In this document: positions 17,828 through 27,300 of the stretch, piece by piece
Layout: each line of letters opens with the position of its first letter
Numbering within the stretch: the stretch's first letter is position 1
The notes under the pieces: model-generated
Databases searched by the model: none
What the model saw: only the letters and a program-made list of their open reading frames with translations
Told to the model about the DNA's origin: nothing
Source of the DNA: Lewinella sp. IMCC34183
GTDB taxonomy: Bacteria > Bacteroidota > Bacteroidia > Chitinophagales > Saprospiraceae
Reading direction: 5' to 3'
NCBI RefSeq assembly: GCF_003390915.1
Contig: NZ_QMEM01000001.1
Span: 310,001 to 374,000 of the forward strand
Length of the DNA stretch: 64,000 nt
Made by a program: the position numbers and the translations under genes

Positions 17828-18192
17828 TGCCCGCTACGCTTCCGTCCTTCAGCGATGGGCTCCGCACCCGCGTTCGCGCCACGCAAGCGGGCGAAATGAC
17901 GCACGTGTACCTCCGTTACGATCAGCGTCGCCCCCTCGTGGTGCCGCTTGCGGTGCCGGAGCTGGCCGTGCACCAGCAGCTGATCGCCCCGGCGCACCCG
18001 GGCTTCCATCTGTCTGGCCAGACCATCCCAGGCGACAAGGTGGTGCACCATTCCATCGGCAGCCGGCGACCGGGGGGGAGCAGGCTGGTACAGCCGCAGA
18101 CGGGCAATACGGCTGCCGTCGGAGAGTAGCTTCGTGGCGACGTCGTTGCCGCAGCGGCCGACGAGTTGGACGTGGTTATGGAACTGGTTCAT
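17824..18192 (-). CDS. SSB-like OB-fold protein (first of a tandem pair)
   Basis: A 122-residue SSB relative: HNHVQLVGRCGNDVATKLLSDG, then ARLRLYQPA, then HHLVAWDGLARQMEARVRRGDQLLVHGQLRHRK. The start at 18192 is chosen because the OB fold begins there; an extension of 11 codons upstream is possible but unlike SSB. Like its neighbour it lacks the acidic partner-binding tip and ends in a basic tail. It is rich in Arg and His. It is the promoter-proximal gene of the pair. The housekeeping SSB is presumably elsewhere. Confidence 0.75.
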   Translation of the reverse strand: MNQFHNHVQLVGRCGNDVATKLLSDGSRIARLRLYQPAPPRSPAADGMVHHLVAWDGLARQMEARVRRGDQLLVHGQLRHRKRHHEGATLIVTEVHVRHFARLRGANAGAEPIAEGRKRSGQ

Positions 18193-18250
18193 GGTTGTGC
18201 ATTTGGTAAGGCCCAAAACTCCCACCGCAAGTACTCATTACTCGTATTTT

Positions 18251-18292
18251 ATTCGTCTATAGTCGAATATATACGTTTCCGTACGCCTATAG
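18251..18292. promoter_or_regulatory. Two CTATAG-centred imperfect dyads upstream of the SSB-like pair
   Basis: ATTCGTCTATAGTCGAAT (18251-18268) is a dyad with one T:T mismatch in each half, and a second CTATAG lies at 18287-18292 within ACGCCTATAGCG. The two cores are exactly 30 bp apart, about three helical turns, in an AT-rich gap. The regulatory role is inferred. Confidence 0.3.
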
Positions 18293-18480
18293 CGTCGTGC
18301 AACTACAAACTATGGTCCTATCACCGGGACTGAAAATCGACTACAGGTGACGACGCCATCCATATGGATACACGGGTAACCAATCCTCGTCGGTTGGAAT
18401 GTCCTTCGATACGCAGTTACTGCCCCTTCAGGAAGGTGTCCAGGACTCGTAATCGTGATGCCGGTCCGGCAGAAGGTCGC

Positions 18481-20964
18481 TTAAAACCGCCAGTCCTTCT
18501 TCCAGATATCGATGAGGTCGAAGCTGACTTTATAATCCATCGACGGCGCACCCACGGAATCATCGGCGAGTACCCCGTACACTCCCACCCGCAAGCGGCG
18601 GCGCGCGCCGATCTTAAACACCCGCTCCAGGCCCGCGAAGACTTCCTGGTAGCGGAAGTTATTCTCCCGCAGGTATAGTAGACCGCCGCCGGCTACCGTC
18701 CGTACACCGGTCTTCTTTACCAGCGGAATGTTGTTCACGAGTGCCCCGTTGAAGTGGTGGATGTGGTGGAGCTCGAAGAACAGGTCACTGGTGGCAAGGG
18801 CGGCATCGAGCGACTGGAAGGTCGTGAGGGGATCAGAGTAAAGCACGGGGTCGCTGTCGCGGAACCGCCGGATGTCAACGAAGCGCAGGTCGTCGGTATT
18901 GAGGAAAGTTCCCACCTGCACGCGGTAGCTGCTGTTACCGAGCGCGCCGAAGCCAAGGTTCTGCTCGGCGGCCAGTTGTACGTAGTCGAAGCGGATGTCG
19001 CTGGACAGGGCACCATGCCATCCCCGTCGGTAGAGCAGGCTGAAGGTCGGCCACTTACTGCCCAGCACGACCTTCCGATTGGGCTCACGCATGTAGCGCT
19101 GGGCCGGCGTCCAGCGGAGGGCCAAGTCGCTGATCAGGGCTTGGTAGCGCTCGAAATCCACCGTGGGTTCCTCGTCGACCACGATATCGTCGATGAGCGA
19201 GCCGGTCGCATAGCCAGTGATGGGACGCCGATCGCGCAGCGAGAGGTTGGTACGGATGTAGAGCCCGTTCACCAGCTCGCGTTGCTGTCCGATCTCAATC
19301 TTGTCCTTCAGGTAATAGTTGGACGCCTTGAGCTGGTTGAGGTAGGCATCGTTGGGATTAAAGGCCTCGAATTCCCGACCTGCCCAGAGCGACACGTCGC
19401 CCAGGTGGAAGGGGTCGTAGCGGTACCAGGTAGCCAGTTTGCCCTGCACGTCCAGGTTGGCCAGCCCGATATCCACGGAGCCCGAAACGTTGAATTCCTG
19501 CCCGTTCGGGTACCGGCGGTAGCGGGAAACGTAGGGGCCAAGCCGCCATCCGCCGACGGGCGAAAAATCGACCAGATCGGTGACCGGACCGATGTACAAC
19601 GAGCGCTTTTTACGGTAGTCGCGAAATTCGACGCCATCCAGCGCCAGCTCGAGGAGGGTTACCCGGTTGTACAACGCTTCCATACTGTCGCGGTACGCTT
19701 CCGAGCTGGTGACGGCGTGGATGCTGTCGCGCAGGTGCACCATGCGTTGCTCGTCGGCGGTAAGGGCCACGGTGCGGCCGTGGTTCCAGTAGCTGCTGTC
19801 CCTCGCGTAGGCGGCGGCGGTGGTCACGGCCACCTCGTTGCCGAAGAAGCGATCCGGGAAGACGTAGTCCGGTTCGTAGCCCGAGTAGCTCAGGGTCGTA
19901 CTGCCCCGGTAGGTTTTCTTCTTTCCCTGCTCGGTCGCGTAGGTAAATACCTGCTCCGCGAGTACCCAATCGCCGTCGGGCAGGGGCCGGTACCGCTGGT
20001 TGATCGTGAACCGGTCAGAGAACCGCAGTCCCCCCTCCGGGAGATCAAATTCGAGGCGGTTGATGGTGTAGCTTTCGGCATTGATGAAGAGGTAACCGGA
20101 GACGGTACTGTTGCCCACCTTGCGCGGAGTGACGCGGATGCGGTACACCAGCTGCCCGTCCTCCAGGTCGCTGGACTCGAGCTCGAAGGTATAGGTAAGC
20201 ACCGCCGTTCCCGACAGGGGCGAGATGATCGGTGCCGCCGCGATCCCGGGCAGGGCAACCAGGTTACGGTAGAAGTCGAAATCGGTCTCGCTGAAGACCG
20301 GAAGGAACAGGCCCCGCGAATCGCCGTAGGTGGAATACGCCAGCCGCTCCTCTTTGTAGTGCCGGGGATAGGCATAGTTGAGCCGCACCTTCATCTCCAC
20401 CATATTCAATCCGTCGAGCAACGCCCGCTCGGCGGCACCGGCGGGCTCCGCAAAGGGGTCCGGGCGCCCCTCCGGCTCGACGGCTGCAGAAGGTTCCGGT
20501 TTCGGTGCGGCGGCATCGATTTCCTCCACGGCCTTCAGGTAAATTTCGGTGCGGTAGGTCGCTACCGCCCGCCGGTGTTCGTCGCGGCGGCGGCTCGCCT
20601 CCCGCACAATACCGTAGGCGGGGTCGCGACCGGAAGCGGAAACGGTGATCTCCTGGAGCTCGACCCCGGAGGTAAGCAGGCGGACGTCGTAGACCAGCGT
20701 ATCGGTGCCCACCCGCAGCGAAATGGTGCGGGCCTCGTAGCCCAGGCTGGAGAACACCAGGTCGTATTCTCCGTCCAGACGGAAGTTGACCGTGTAGCTG
20801 CCCTCGTCGTCGGAAATCGTGCCGGTGGCCAGTTGCTTGACGTACACGTTCGCAAAGGGAACGGGCTCATCGAATTCATTGAGAATCCGACCGGTAACGG
20901 TCTGACCGACCAGGCGCGTGCCGGCGGTCAGCATCAATACGATGAGGAGTAGGTGTCGGGTCAT
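18481..20964 (-). CDS. DUF5686 outer-membrane protein with carboxypeptidase-regulatory-like domain
   Basis: An 827-residue exported protein. After a signal peptide (ends LVGQTV) comes a CarboxypepD_reg-like beta-sandwich (about residues 22-105), with GRILNEFDEPVPFANVYVK and FSSLGYEARTISLRV. A Pro/Ala/Glu-rich linker near residue 155 leads into the DUF5686 region, which is beta-rich and ends in an aromatic strand (VSFDLIDIWKKDWRF), consistent with an outer-membrane barrel. The family resembles a TonB-dependent receptor without its plug or TonB box and its function is unknown. Confidence 0.85.
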   Translation of the reverse strand: MTRHLLLIVLMLTAGTRLVGQTVTGRILNEFDEPVPFANVYVKQLATGTISDDEGSYTVNFRLDGEYDLVFSSLGYEARTISLRVGTDTLVYDVRLLTSGVELQEITVSASGRDPAYGIVREASRRRDEHRRAVATYRTEIYLKAVEEIDAAAPKPEPSAAVEPEGRPDPFAEPAGAAERALLDGLNMVEMKVRLNYAYPRHYKEERLAYSTYGDSRGLFLPVFSETDFDFYRNLVALPGIAAAPIISPLSGTAVLTYTFELESSDLEDGQLVYRIRVTPRKVGNSTVSGYLFINAESYTINRLEFDLPEGGLRFSDRFTINQRYRPLPDGDWVLAEQVFTYATEQGKKKTYRGSTTLSYSGYEPDYVFPDRFFGNEVAVTTAAAYARDSSYWNHGRTVALTADEQRMVHLRDSIHAVTSSEAYRDSMEALYNRVTLLELALDGVEFRDYRKKRSLYIGPVTDLVDFSPVGGWRLGPYVSRYRRYPNGQEFNVSGSVDIGLANLDVQGKLATWYRYDPFHLGDVSLWAGREFEAFNPNDAYLNQLKASNYYLKDKIEIGQQRELVNGLYIRTNLSLRDRRPITGYATGSLIDDIVVDEEPTVDFERYQALISDLALRWTPAQRYMREPNRKVVLGSKWPTFSLLYRRGWHGALSSDIRFDYVQLAAEQNLGFGALGNSSYRVQVGTFLNTDDLRFVDIRRFRDSDPVLYSDPLTTFQSLDAALATSDLFFELHHIHHFNGALVNNIPLVKKTGVRTVAGGGLLYLRENNFRYQEVFAGLERVFKIGARRRLRVGVYGVLADDSVGAPSMDYKVSFDLIDIWKKDWRF

Positions 20965-21076
20965 TTGCCGCCACTTCGGGGAAGTGGGATAAGTACACCC
21001 AGAAGACGTTGAAGCTCCCCTGTCCGTTGTGCGGGAGTGCGGAATTAAAGCTTCTTTATCAGTACGTTAAGGGGGA

Positions 21077-21562
21077 CTAAACCATTCGGCTGTGCCAGCT
21101 GTCTTCGAGCGGCCGCTCGAATATCTGCCGCAGCTCGCCCAGTTCCTTGACCAGCGGGTCGAATACGACGGTGTCGTTTGTAAGCTGCCCCTGGGAGTAC
21201 AGCAACTTGAATTCCTCCCGGCCGACCGTCTGGATCTTGCCGCGCTCGTCGCGGTAGCTGAACCGCATCCGGTTGAAGAAGTCTACACCGAGTTCAGCGC
21301 CGAGTTCCTTGACGAAGTGTACGCTGCCGTCGATGGAGCAGCCACTCGCCTCGGCCTGCGTCTCGTCGACCGCAAGGACCAAAAAACGGTTGTGGAGTAC
21401 GTCGGCCGCGGCCGCCAGCTCACGATTGTGGCTTACCCACTGGGCCACGAACCCCTGGGCGGCGGTGCGCGCCTTCGCGGTCTCCTCCTTGGTCAGGGCA
21501 CGCTCGGCGCCATATATCCAGATGCGGCTTTCGGGAGCCAAAGAGTCGAGGGGGGATGCCAT
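21077..21562 (-). CDS. Conserved small Bacteroidota protein of unknown function
   Basis: A 161-residue soluble protein with SRIWIYGAERALTKEE near the start and a central ETQAEASGCSIDGSVHFVKELG. Homologues are often labelled ABC transporter ATPase, but no Walker A, Walker B or ABC signature is present, so that name should not be used. The conserved ASGCSIDGSV segment with its single Cys suggests a functional site. The gene is divergent from the pseudouridine synthase gene. A -7 box TATCTTTG (21587-21594, minus strand) lies 24 nt before its ATG. Confidence 0.8.
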   Translation of the reverse strand: MASPLDSLAPESRIWIYGAERALTKEETAKARTAAQGFVAQWVSHNRELAAAADVLHNRFLVLAVDETQAEASGCSIDGSVHFVKELGAELGVDFFNRMRFSYRDERGKIQTVGREEFKLLYSQGQLTNDTVVFDPLVKELGELRQIFERPLEDSWHSRMV

Positions 21563-21586
21563 AGAACGGTCGTGGTTTGTGGCCGC

Positions 21587-21594
21587 AAAGATAA
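21587..21594 (-). promoter_or_regulatory. -7 promoter box TATCTTTG
   Basis: Exact TAnnTTTG on the minus strand, 24 nt before the ATG of the small conserved protein gene. Confidence 0.5.
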
Positions 21595-21656
21595 GGCGGC
21601 GCGCGCAAGCAGCCTACCACTGTCCACTTTTCGGCCGGCACCCTACTTTCACCGCT

Positions 21657-22343
21657 ATGGCAGCATCGGTTTCCCTGAACAAGTACGTATCCGCCACCGG
21701 CATCTGCTCCCGCCGCGAGGCCGACCGCTGGATCGAGGCCGGGCGCCTCCGTATCAACGGGCAGGTAGCCGTCAAGGGTAACCGCGTGGAGGAGGGCGAC
21801 CAAGTCACCCTCGACGGCGCCCCCCTGGGTGAGCGCCCCCCGGCGGTCTACCTGGCTTTCCATAAACCCGCCGGCGTCACCTGCACCACCGACCAGCGGG
21901 ACCCGGACAACATCACCGATTTCATCAACTACCCCGAGCGCATCTTTCCGGTCGGCCGCCTCGACAAGGCCTCCACCGGCCTGCTCCTGCTCACCAACGA
22001 CGGCGACGTGGTCAACGACGTGCTGCGCGCCGAGCACGGCCACGAAAAGGAATACATCGTGACGGTCGACCAGCCCGTTTCGGATCGTTTTGTCCGCCGC
22101 ATGGGATCCGGCGTACCGATCCTGGGCACGCGCACCCGGCCCTGCACCGTGGAGCGGCTCGGCGACCGCAGCTTCCGGATCGTCCTGACGGAGGGGATGA
22201 ACCGGCAGATCCGGCGCATGTGTGAGTACCTCGGGTACCGCGTACTGACCCTCAAGCGGGTGCGCATCATGACCATTGAGCTGGGCGACCTGCCCGTGGG
22301 AGCCTACCGGGAGATCCCGTCCTTCCGCGAGTTCTTCGAGTAG
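21657..22343 (+). CDS. RluF/RsuA-family 23S rRNA pseudouridine synthase
   Basis: Isomerises a specific uridine in rRNA to pseudouridine. The 228-residue protein has an N-terminal S4 RNA-binding domain (SLNKYVSATGICSRREADRWIEAGR, from about residue 5) and a catalytic domain with D103 in PVGRLDKASTGLLLLTNDG. LTEGMNRQIRRMCEYLGYRV near the C-terminus is typical of RluF/RluB/RsuA enzymes, and the short C-terminus favours RluF. Longer in-frame readings run upstream without coding character; the ATG at 21657 begins the S4 domain. A -7-like TACTTTCA (21644-21651) ends 5 nt before it. Confidence 0.9.
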   Translation: MAASVSLNKYVSATGICSRREADRWIEAGRLRINGQVAVKGNRVEEGDQVTLDGAPLGERPPAVYLAFHKPAGVTCTTDQRDPDNITDFINYPERIFPVGRLDKASTGLLLLTNDGDVVNDVLRAEHGHEKEYIVTVDQPVSDRFVRRMGSGVPILGTRTRPCTVERLGDRSFRIVLTEGMNRQIRRMCEYLGYRVLTLKRVRIMTIELGDLPVGAYREIPSFREFFE

Positions 22344-22413
22344 CCGCGGGCGGGGCGCGGCCGCGGGTGCAGGGAGACAACCGTGCGGCCGCAGGGGTGT
22401 TAGGTATATCCTT

Positions 22414-22421
22414 TACTTTTG
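22414..22421 (+). promoter_or_regulatory. -7 promoter box TACTTTTG of trxB
   Basis: Exact TAnnTTTG, 20 nt before the trxB ATG. Confidence 0.5.
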
Positions 22422-22441
22422 CCCCCCAAATAACCGCCGTA

Positions 22442-23380
22442 ATGGGTAACGAACCCCTGAAGACTGTAATTATTGGCTCCGGACCCGCCGGATACACCGC
22501 CGCCATCTACGCCGCCCGCGCGAACCTCAACCCCGTCCTGTACACGGGCAAGGAACCCGGTGGTCAGCTCATGATCACCACCGACGTCGAGAATTTTCCC
22601 GGCTACCCGGAAGGCATCATGGGCCCCCAGATGATGGAGGACCTTAAGAACCAGGCCGCGCGGTTCGGCACGGAGATCAAGTACGAGCTCATCGACCGGG
22701 TCGACTTTTCCGGCGAGGTGAAGAAGATATTTACCGAGGGCGGCGAGGAGGTAAGCGCCCACAGCGTCATCATCTCCACCGGCGCCAGCGCCAAGTGGCT
22801 CGGCCTCGAGAGCGAGCAGCGGCTCAATAACAACGGCGTAAGTGCCTGTGCGGTCTGCGACGGTTTCTTCTACCGCGGTAAGGAGGTCGCCATCGTGGGC
22901 GCCGGCGACTCGGCCTGCGAGGAGGCCCTCTACCTCAGCAACCTGTGCCCCACCGTGCATATGCTCGTCCGCCGCGACGAGATGCGAGCCTCCAAGATCA
23001 TGCAGGACCGCGTGGCGAAGCAGGAAAACATCAAGGTCTACTGGAACACGGAGACCGAGGAAATCCTTGGCGATACCGAAGTTACCGGCGTGCGCGTCCG
23101 GAATAACGTGACGGACGAAGTGAGCGACATCCCCATCGCGGGCTTTTTCGTGGCGATCGGCCACACGCCTAACACCAAGATTTTCGAGGGCGTGCTCGAC
23201 ATGGAAGAGACCGGCTACCTCCGCCACCGCCCCAACACCACCCATACGAACGTAGAAGGGGTATTCGTCAGCGGCGACGCGGCCGACCACGTATACCGGC
23301 AGGCGATCACCGCAGCCGGCACGGGATGCATGGCCGCCCTCGACGCGGAACGTTACCTGGGCGAGCAGGGTATCATCTAG
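22442..23380 (+). CDS. trxB: Thioredoxin reductase
   Basis: Cytoplasmic NADPH- and FAD-dependent reductase of thioredoxin. The FAD-binding GSGPAGYTAAIYAARA starts at about residue 12, the redox-active pair is C136-A-V-C139, and the NADPH site IVGAGDSACEEALYLS is near residue 150. GVFVSGDAADHVYRQAITAAGTGC closes the FAD site. At 312 residues it is full length for the low-molecular-weight form. The start begins the FAD-binding domain; a longer in-frame reading upstream covers the promoter. Confidence 0.95.
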   Translation: MGNEPLKTVIIGSGPAGYTAAIYAARANLNPVLYTGKEPGGQLMITTDVENFPGYPEGIMGPQMMEDLKNQAARFGTEIKYELIDRVDFSGEVKKIFTEGGEEVSAHSVIISTGASAKWLGLESEQRLNNNGVSACAVCDGFFYRGKEVAIVGAGDSACEEALYLSNLCPTVHMLVRRDEMRASKIMQDRVAKQENIKVYWNTETEEILGDTEVTGVRVRNNVTDEVSDIPIAGFFVAIGHTPNTKIFEGVLDMEETGYLRHRPNTTHTNVEGVFVSGDAADHVYRQAITAAGTGCMAALDAERYLGEQGII

Positions 23381-23385
23381 TCACC

Positions 23386-24258
23386 CTACTTTGACTTACT
23401 CGCCTTCAGGGTATTCATCATCAGGCTGACGATCGTCATCGGGCCCACCCCACCCGGGACGGGCGTGATGGCGCTCACCTTGTCCTTGACGCCCGCGTAG
23501 TCCACGTCACCGGCCAGGCGGTAACCCCGCTTGCGCGACGCGTCTTCGACGCGATTAATACCTACGTCCACGATCACGGCACCGTCCTTGACCATATCGG
23601 CCGTCACCATTTCCGGGATACCGATTGCGGCAATCAGGATGTCCGCCCGGCGGCAGTGGGCGGCCAGGTCTTTGGTACGGCTGTGACAGAGGGTCACGGT
23701 GGCGTTGCCGGGGTTACTTTTCCGGCTCAGCAGGATCGTCATGGGCGTACCTACGATATTCGACCGGCCCAGGACCACCACCTCCTTGCCACTCGTTTCG
23801 ATCCCGTACCGTTCCAGCATCACCATGATGCCGTTGGGGGTAGCCGGGAGATAGGATTCGAGGCCGAGCGTCATCCGGCCGATGTTGACGGGCGTGAAGC
23901 CGTCCACGTCCTTATGCGGATGGATTGCCAGGTTGATGGCGTCCTCGTCCAGGTGCTTGGGCAGGGGGAGCTGGACGATGAAGCCGTCCACGTCGGGGTC
24001 GGCGTTGAGTTCGGCCACCACCTCCAGCAACTCTTCCTGGGTGATGGTGTCCGGCCGACGGATCAGGCTACTGCGGAAGCCTACCTCTTCGCAACTACGT
24101 ACCTTGTTGCGCACGTAAACCTGGCTGGCCGGATCGTCGCCCACGAGCACGGCGGCCAGGTGGGGAATCTTACCGGCGGCCTGACGAATAGCGTCAACCT
24201 CAGCCTTGAGTTCTTCCTTGATGGTCTGGGCGAGTGCTTTTCCGTCCAATACTTGCAT
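23386..24258 (-). CDS. folD: Bifunctional methylenetetrahydrofolate dehydrogenase/cyclohydrolase
   Basis: Interconverts 5,10-methylene-, 5,10-methenyl- and 10-formyl-tetrahydrofolate with NADP; the 10-formyl product is the substrate used by Fmt. The 290-residue protein has the catalytic Y48 and K52 (YVRNKVRSC), the folate motif GFIVQLPLPKH, and the dinucleotide-binding GRSNIVGTPM. TPVPGGVGPMTIVSLMMNT ends the conserved part. It converges with trxB (5 bp between stops) and is divergent from the adhesin gene. A -7 box TATCTTTG (24278-24285, minus) is 19 nt from its ATG. Confidence 0.96.
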   Translation of the reverse strand: MQVLDGKALAQTIKEELKAEVDAIRQAAGKIPHLAAVLVGDDPASQVYVRNKVRSCEEVGFRSSLIRRPDTITQEELLEVVAELNADPDVDGFIVQLPLPKHLDEDAINLAIHPHKDVDGFTPVNIGRMTLGLESYLPATPNGIMVMLERYGIETSGKEVVVLGRSNIVGTPMTILLSRKSNPGNATVTLCHSRTKDLAAHCRRADILIAAIGIPEMVTADMVKDGAVIVDVGINRVEDASRKRGYRLAGDVDYAGVKDKVSAITPVPGGVGPMTIVSLMMNTLKASKSK

Positions 24259-24277
24259 ATGTTCCTTCGTTTTGCCC

Positions 24278-24285
24278 CAAAGATA
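24278..24285 (-). promoter_or_regulatory. -7 promoter box TATCTTTG of folD
   Basis: Exact TAnnTTTG on the minus strand, in the short divergent gap with the T9SS adhesin gene. Confidence 0.5.
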
Positions 24286-24318
24286 GCGGACCGGGTCCGC
24301 TTAGCCACCGCCACCGCC

Positions 24319-27300
24319 ATGCTCCCGCGCCTGTTCCCCGTTCTTTGTTTCCTGCTGTCGCTCCTCGCGGCCGGGACGGCCCGCGCCCAGGACTACGCCA
24401 TCACGGCGGGGGGTACGGTGACGGCCTGCCAGGGTACGTTCACGGACGGCGGCGGCCGCACCGGTGGTCACGGTCCCTCGGGTACCCGGCAGGTGATCAC
24501 CTTTTGTTCCGACGGGTCAGGGGCGGGCACCCACCTGCAGCTCACCTTCGAGCAATTGCAGCTCGCCGGGACCCTGACCCTCTACGACGGAACCACCACC
24601 AACGCCGCTGTACTCGCCGAACTCAGTGCCGCCCAGAACGGCGAGACCCCGGTGATAGCGGCTTCGGCGGCTAACCGGAGCGGCTGTATAACCGCCGAAT
24701 TTCGCAGCAGCGGAGATGCCGCGGGCTGGGTGGCCCGGCTGGCGTGCGTCACGGCCTGTCAGCCCATCGTGGCCGAACTGGCCGCTATCGTTCCCCCACC
24801 CTCCGCCAGTGGCTACCTCGACCTGTGCGCCGGGGAGCCGATCACGCTGACGGGTCGCGGAAGGTATCCCCAGGCCGGAAGCGTCTACCCCCAGTCCGAC
24901 GTGAGCTCATCCTTCCTGTGGACCTTCGGAAACGGAGATACGCTCCGCGGGCGTAACGTAACGTATGCCTACGAAGCGGCCGGCGGCTACGACATCAACC
25001 TGACCATCACCGACGCCGAGGGATGCACGAACACCAACCGGATCGGACAGCGGGTCCGCGTGGCGCCCCCGCCCATCTTTGCACCCGCGCCCCCGCCGCC
25101 CCTGGTGCGCTGTCCCGGCGAAGCCGTGTCGCTGACCACGCGTCCGGATAGCACGAACCCGTACGGCCTGCGGCCCGTCGCCCGCTCGATCACCTACGAG
25201 CAATCGGAAAGCTTCTCGGAAACGATCTCCATCCCGGACAACCTCAATACCATCTACAGCTCGGCCCTCGATATCCAGTCGTTCGAGCCCGGACAGCGTC
25301 TCACCGACGGCAGCGGCATCGAGTCGATCTGCGTCACCATCGAGCACAGCTACCTCGGTGACCTGGACATGTGGGTAGCCTGCCCGGACGGCAACCGACT
25401 CACCCTGCTCAGCGACGAGGAAACCACGGTAGCTCCCCTCAACGTACGCTTCGGTTACGGTACCAAGGAGGTGACCACACCCGAGCCCGCCGAAACCTAC
25501 TGCTGGACGGCCGACGCTACCCAAAACGTCTACGAGGTCGGCCGTACCCTCCGGCAGACGCCCCAGGGAAGGCCCGTACTCCCCTTCGATACGACTTACC
25601 TGCCCATGGACGGGGATTTTGCGTCCCTCGTAGGGTGCAACCTCAACGGACGGTGGACACTCAACGCCCGCGACAATTACGCCGACGATGACGGGACGAT
25701 CTACGGCTGGACAATCAATTTCGGTCCCGGCGTCCTGCCCGCCCAACAGAACTTCACCATACCCATCGGCCCGGCCGAATGGTCGGACAACGGCGAGCTG
25801 GCGTACCACAGCGCCGACAGCGTCGTGTACCGCGCCGGTGACCCCGGGTTTCACCAGCAACGGCTGAGCGTGACGGACAGCCTGGGCTGTACCTACGATA
25901 CCCTGATGCGGATCGATATCGCCTCCCCGTTCGCGGCGGACTGTTTTGTGTGCCCCGCACCCGACTCCGTGCCCTTGCTGGACACTACCCTGTGCATCGG
26001 CAATGACTTCGTGCCCGACCTTCCGCTGTCCATCGATACGGCCACGCAGGTGCGGTGGCGGGCCTTCGAGGACCGCATGCTGACGGGTAGCGATACCTCC
26101 ACGCTGACCATCACCGATCAGGTGCCGGCCGTGATCTCCGACATCACCTACGACCTCGGCAACTTGTGTGTGGACTACACCGCCGTGGGCGACTTGCGGC
26201 AGACCGAGATTCGGCTCCGGTCGCCGGACGGTACCCGGGTAGTGCTCGCCGCCCGCGGCACCCTTACCGGGAGTAGCTTACAGCGGTGCTTCACCCCGGA
26301 AGGAGACAGCTGGAACGCGCTTACCGGCAGCGACACGAACGGGGACTGGGTGTTGGAGATCGACGACGCCGCGACCAATGCGGCCGGGGGGATGCTTACG
26401 GAATGGTCGCTGGTGCTCGTACGCCGCCCCCGCATAACCTACCGCTGGAGCCCCGCGAGTCCGGACTTCAGCTGTACCGATTGCCGCAATCCGGTGATCC
26501 GTCCCGGTCGACCCGGGACCTACACCCTTACCGCCACCTCCTCCGACGGATGCACGGCTAGCTCGCAGTTGCGTTTCGGGCTTGATTCGTTGGTACTCGG
26601 CTTTGCCGATAACCTGGTGGGCGGATGCGCCGGCGCGGACAACGGTAGCATCACGCTGGCTCCGGATACGGCCATCAACAATTTAAGCTACAACTGGAAT
26701 ACGGGTGATACCACGCTGAATATCACGAATTTAGCTCCGGGGACATACTCCCTCACCGTAAGCGAAGCGGGTGGCTGTAGCCGGATCTACGATTACGTGC
26801 TGCCCGCGCCCGACACCCTGGCCTTTGCCGTGGACAGCATCGTCCCCCCCGCTTGCTTTGGTACGGCTACGGGACAGGTATACACATCCATCGGCAACGG
26901 GGCTCCCCCGTACACCTACGAGTGGTCGCCCGGAGTAGCCCAGAGCAATGGCGCGTTCGCGGGCGCCGTGCCGGCGGGGCAACACGCGGTCACCATAACC
27001 GACGCCAATGGCTGTAGTAGCCGGCGCGTATTCACGGTCCAGGAACTGGAACCGCTCGCCGTAGCGCTGGTCACCCAGGACCCGGGCTGCGGCGGCAGCG
27101 CTACCGGGGAATTGCGTGCCGTCATCAGCGGGGGCAGCCCTCCGTACAGCAGCCAGTGGGAGGGCTTCGTCCCGGGTCCGGTGATCACCGGCCTGGTGGA
27201 GGGCACCTACGTGCTGGACGTGACCGACGCCAACGGTTGCCGCCTGATGGATACCGTGACCCTGCAGGCACCGAAACCCCTGGAAGTGACGGGAATCGTG

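Noticed and set aside
18754..20952. Plus-strand reading frame of 732 codons opposite the DUF5686 gene
   Set aside because: The minus-strand protein has a signal peptide, a recognised beta-sandwich domain and the DUF5686 region; the plus-strand product has none.
21077..21562. ABC transporter ATPase (common database label for this family)
   Set aside because: No Walker A, Walker B or ABC signature motif is present in the 161 residues.
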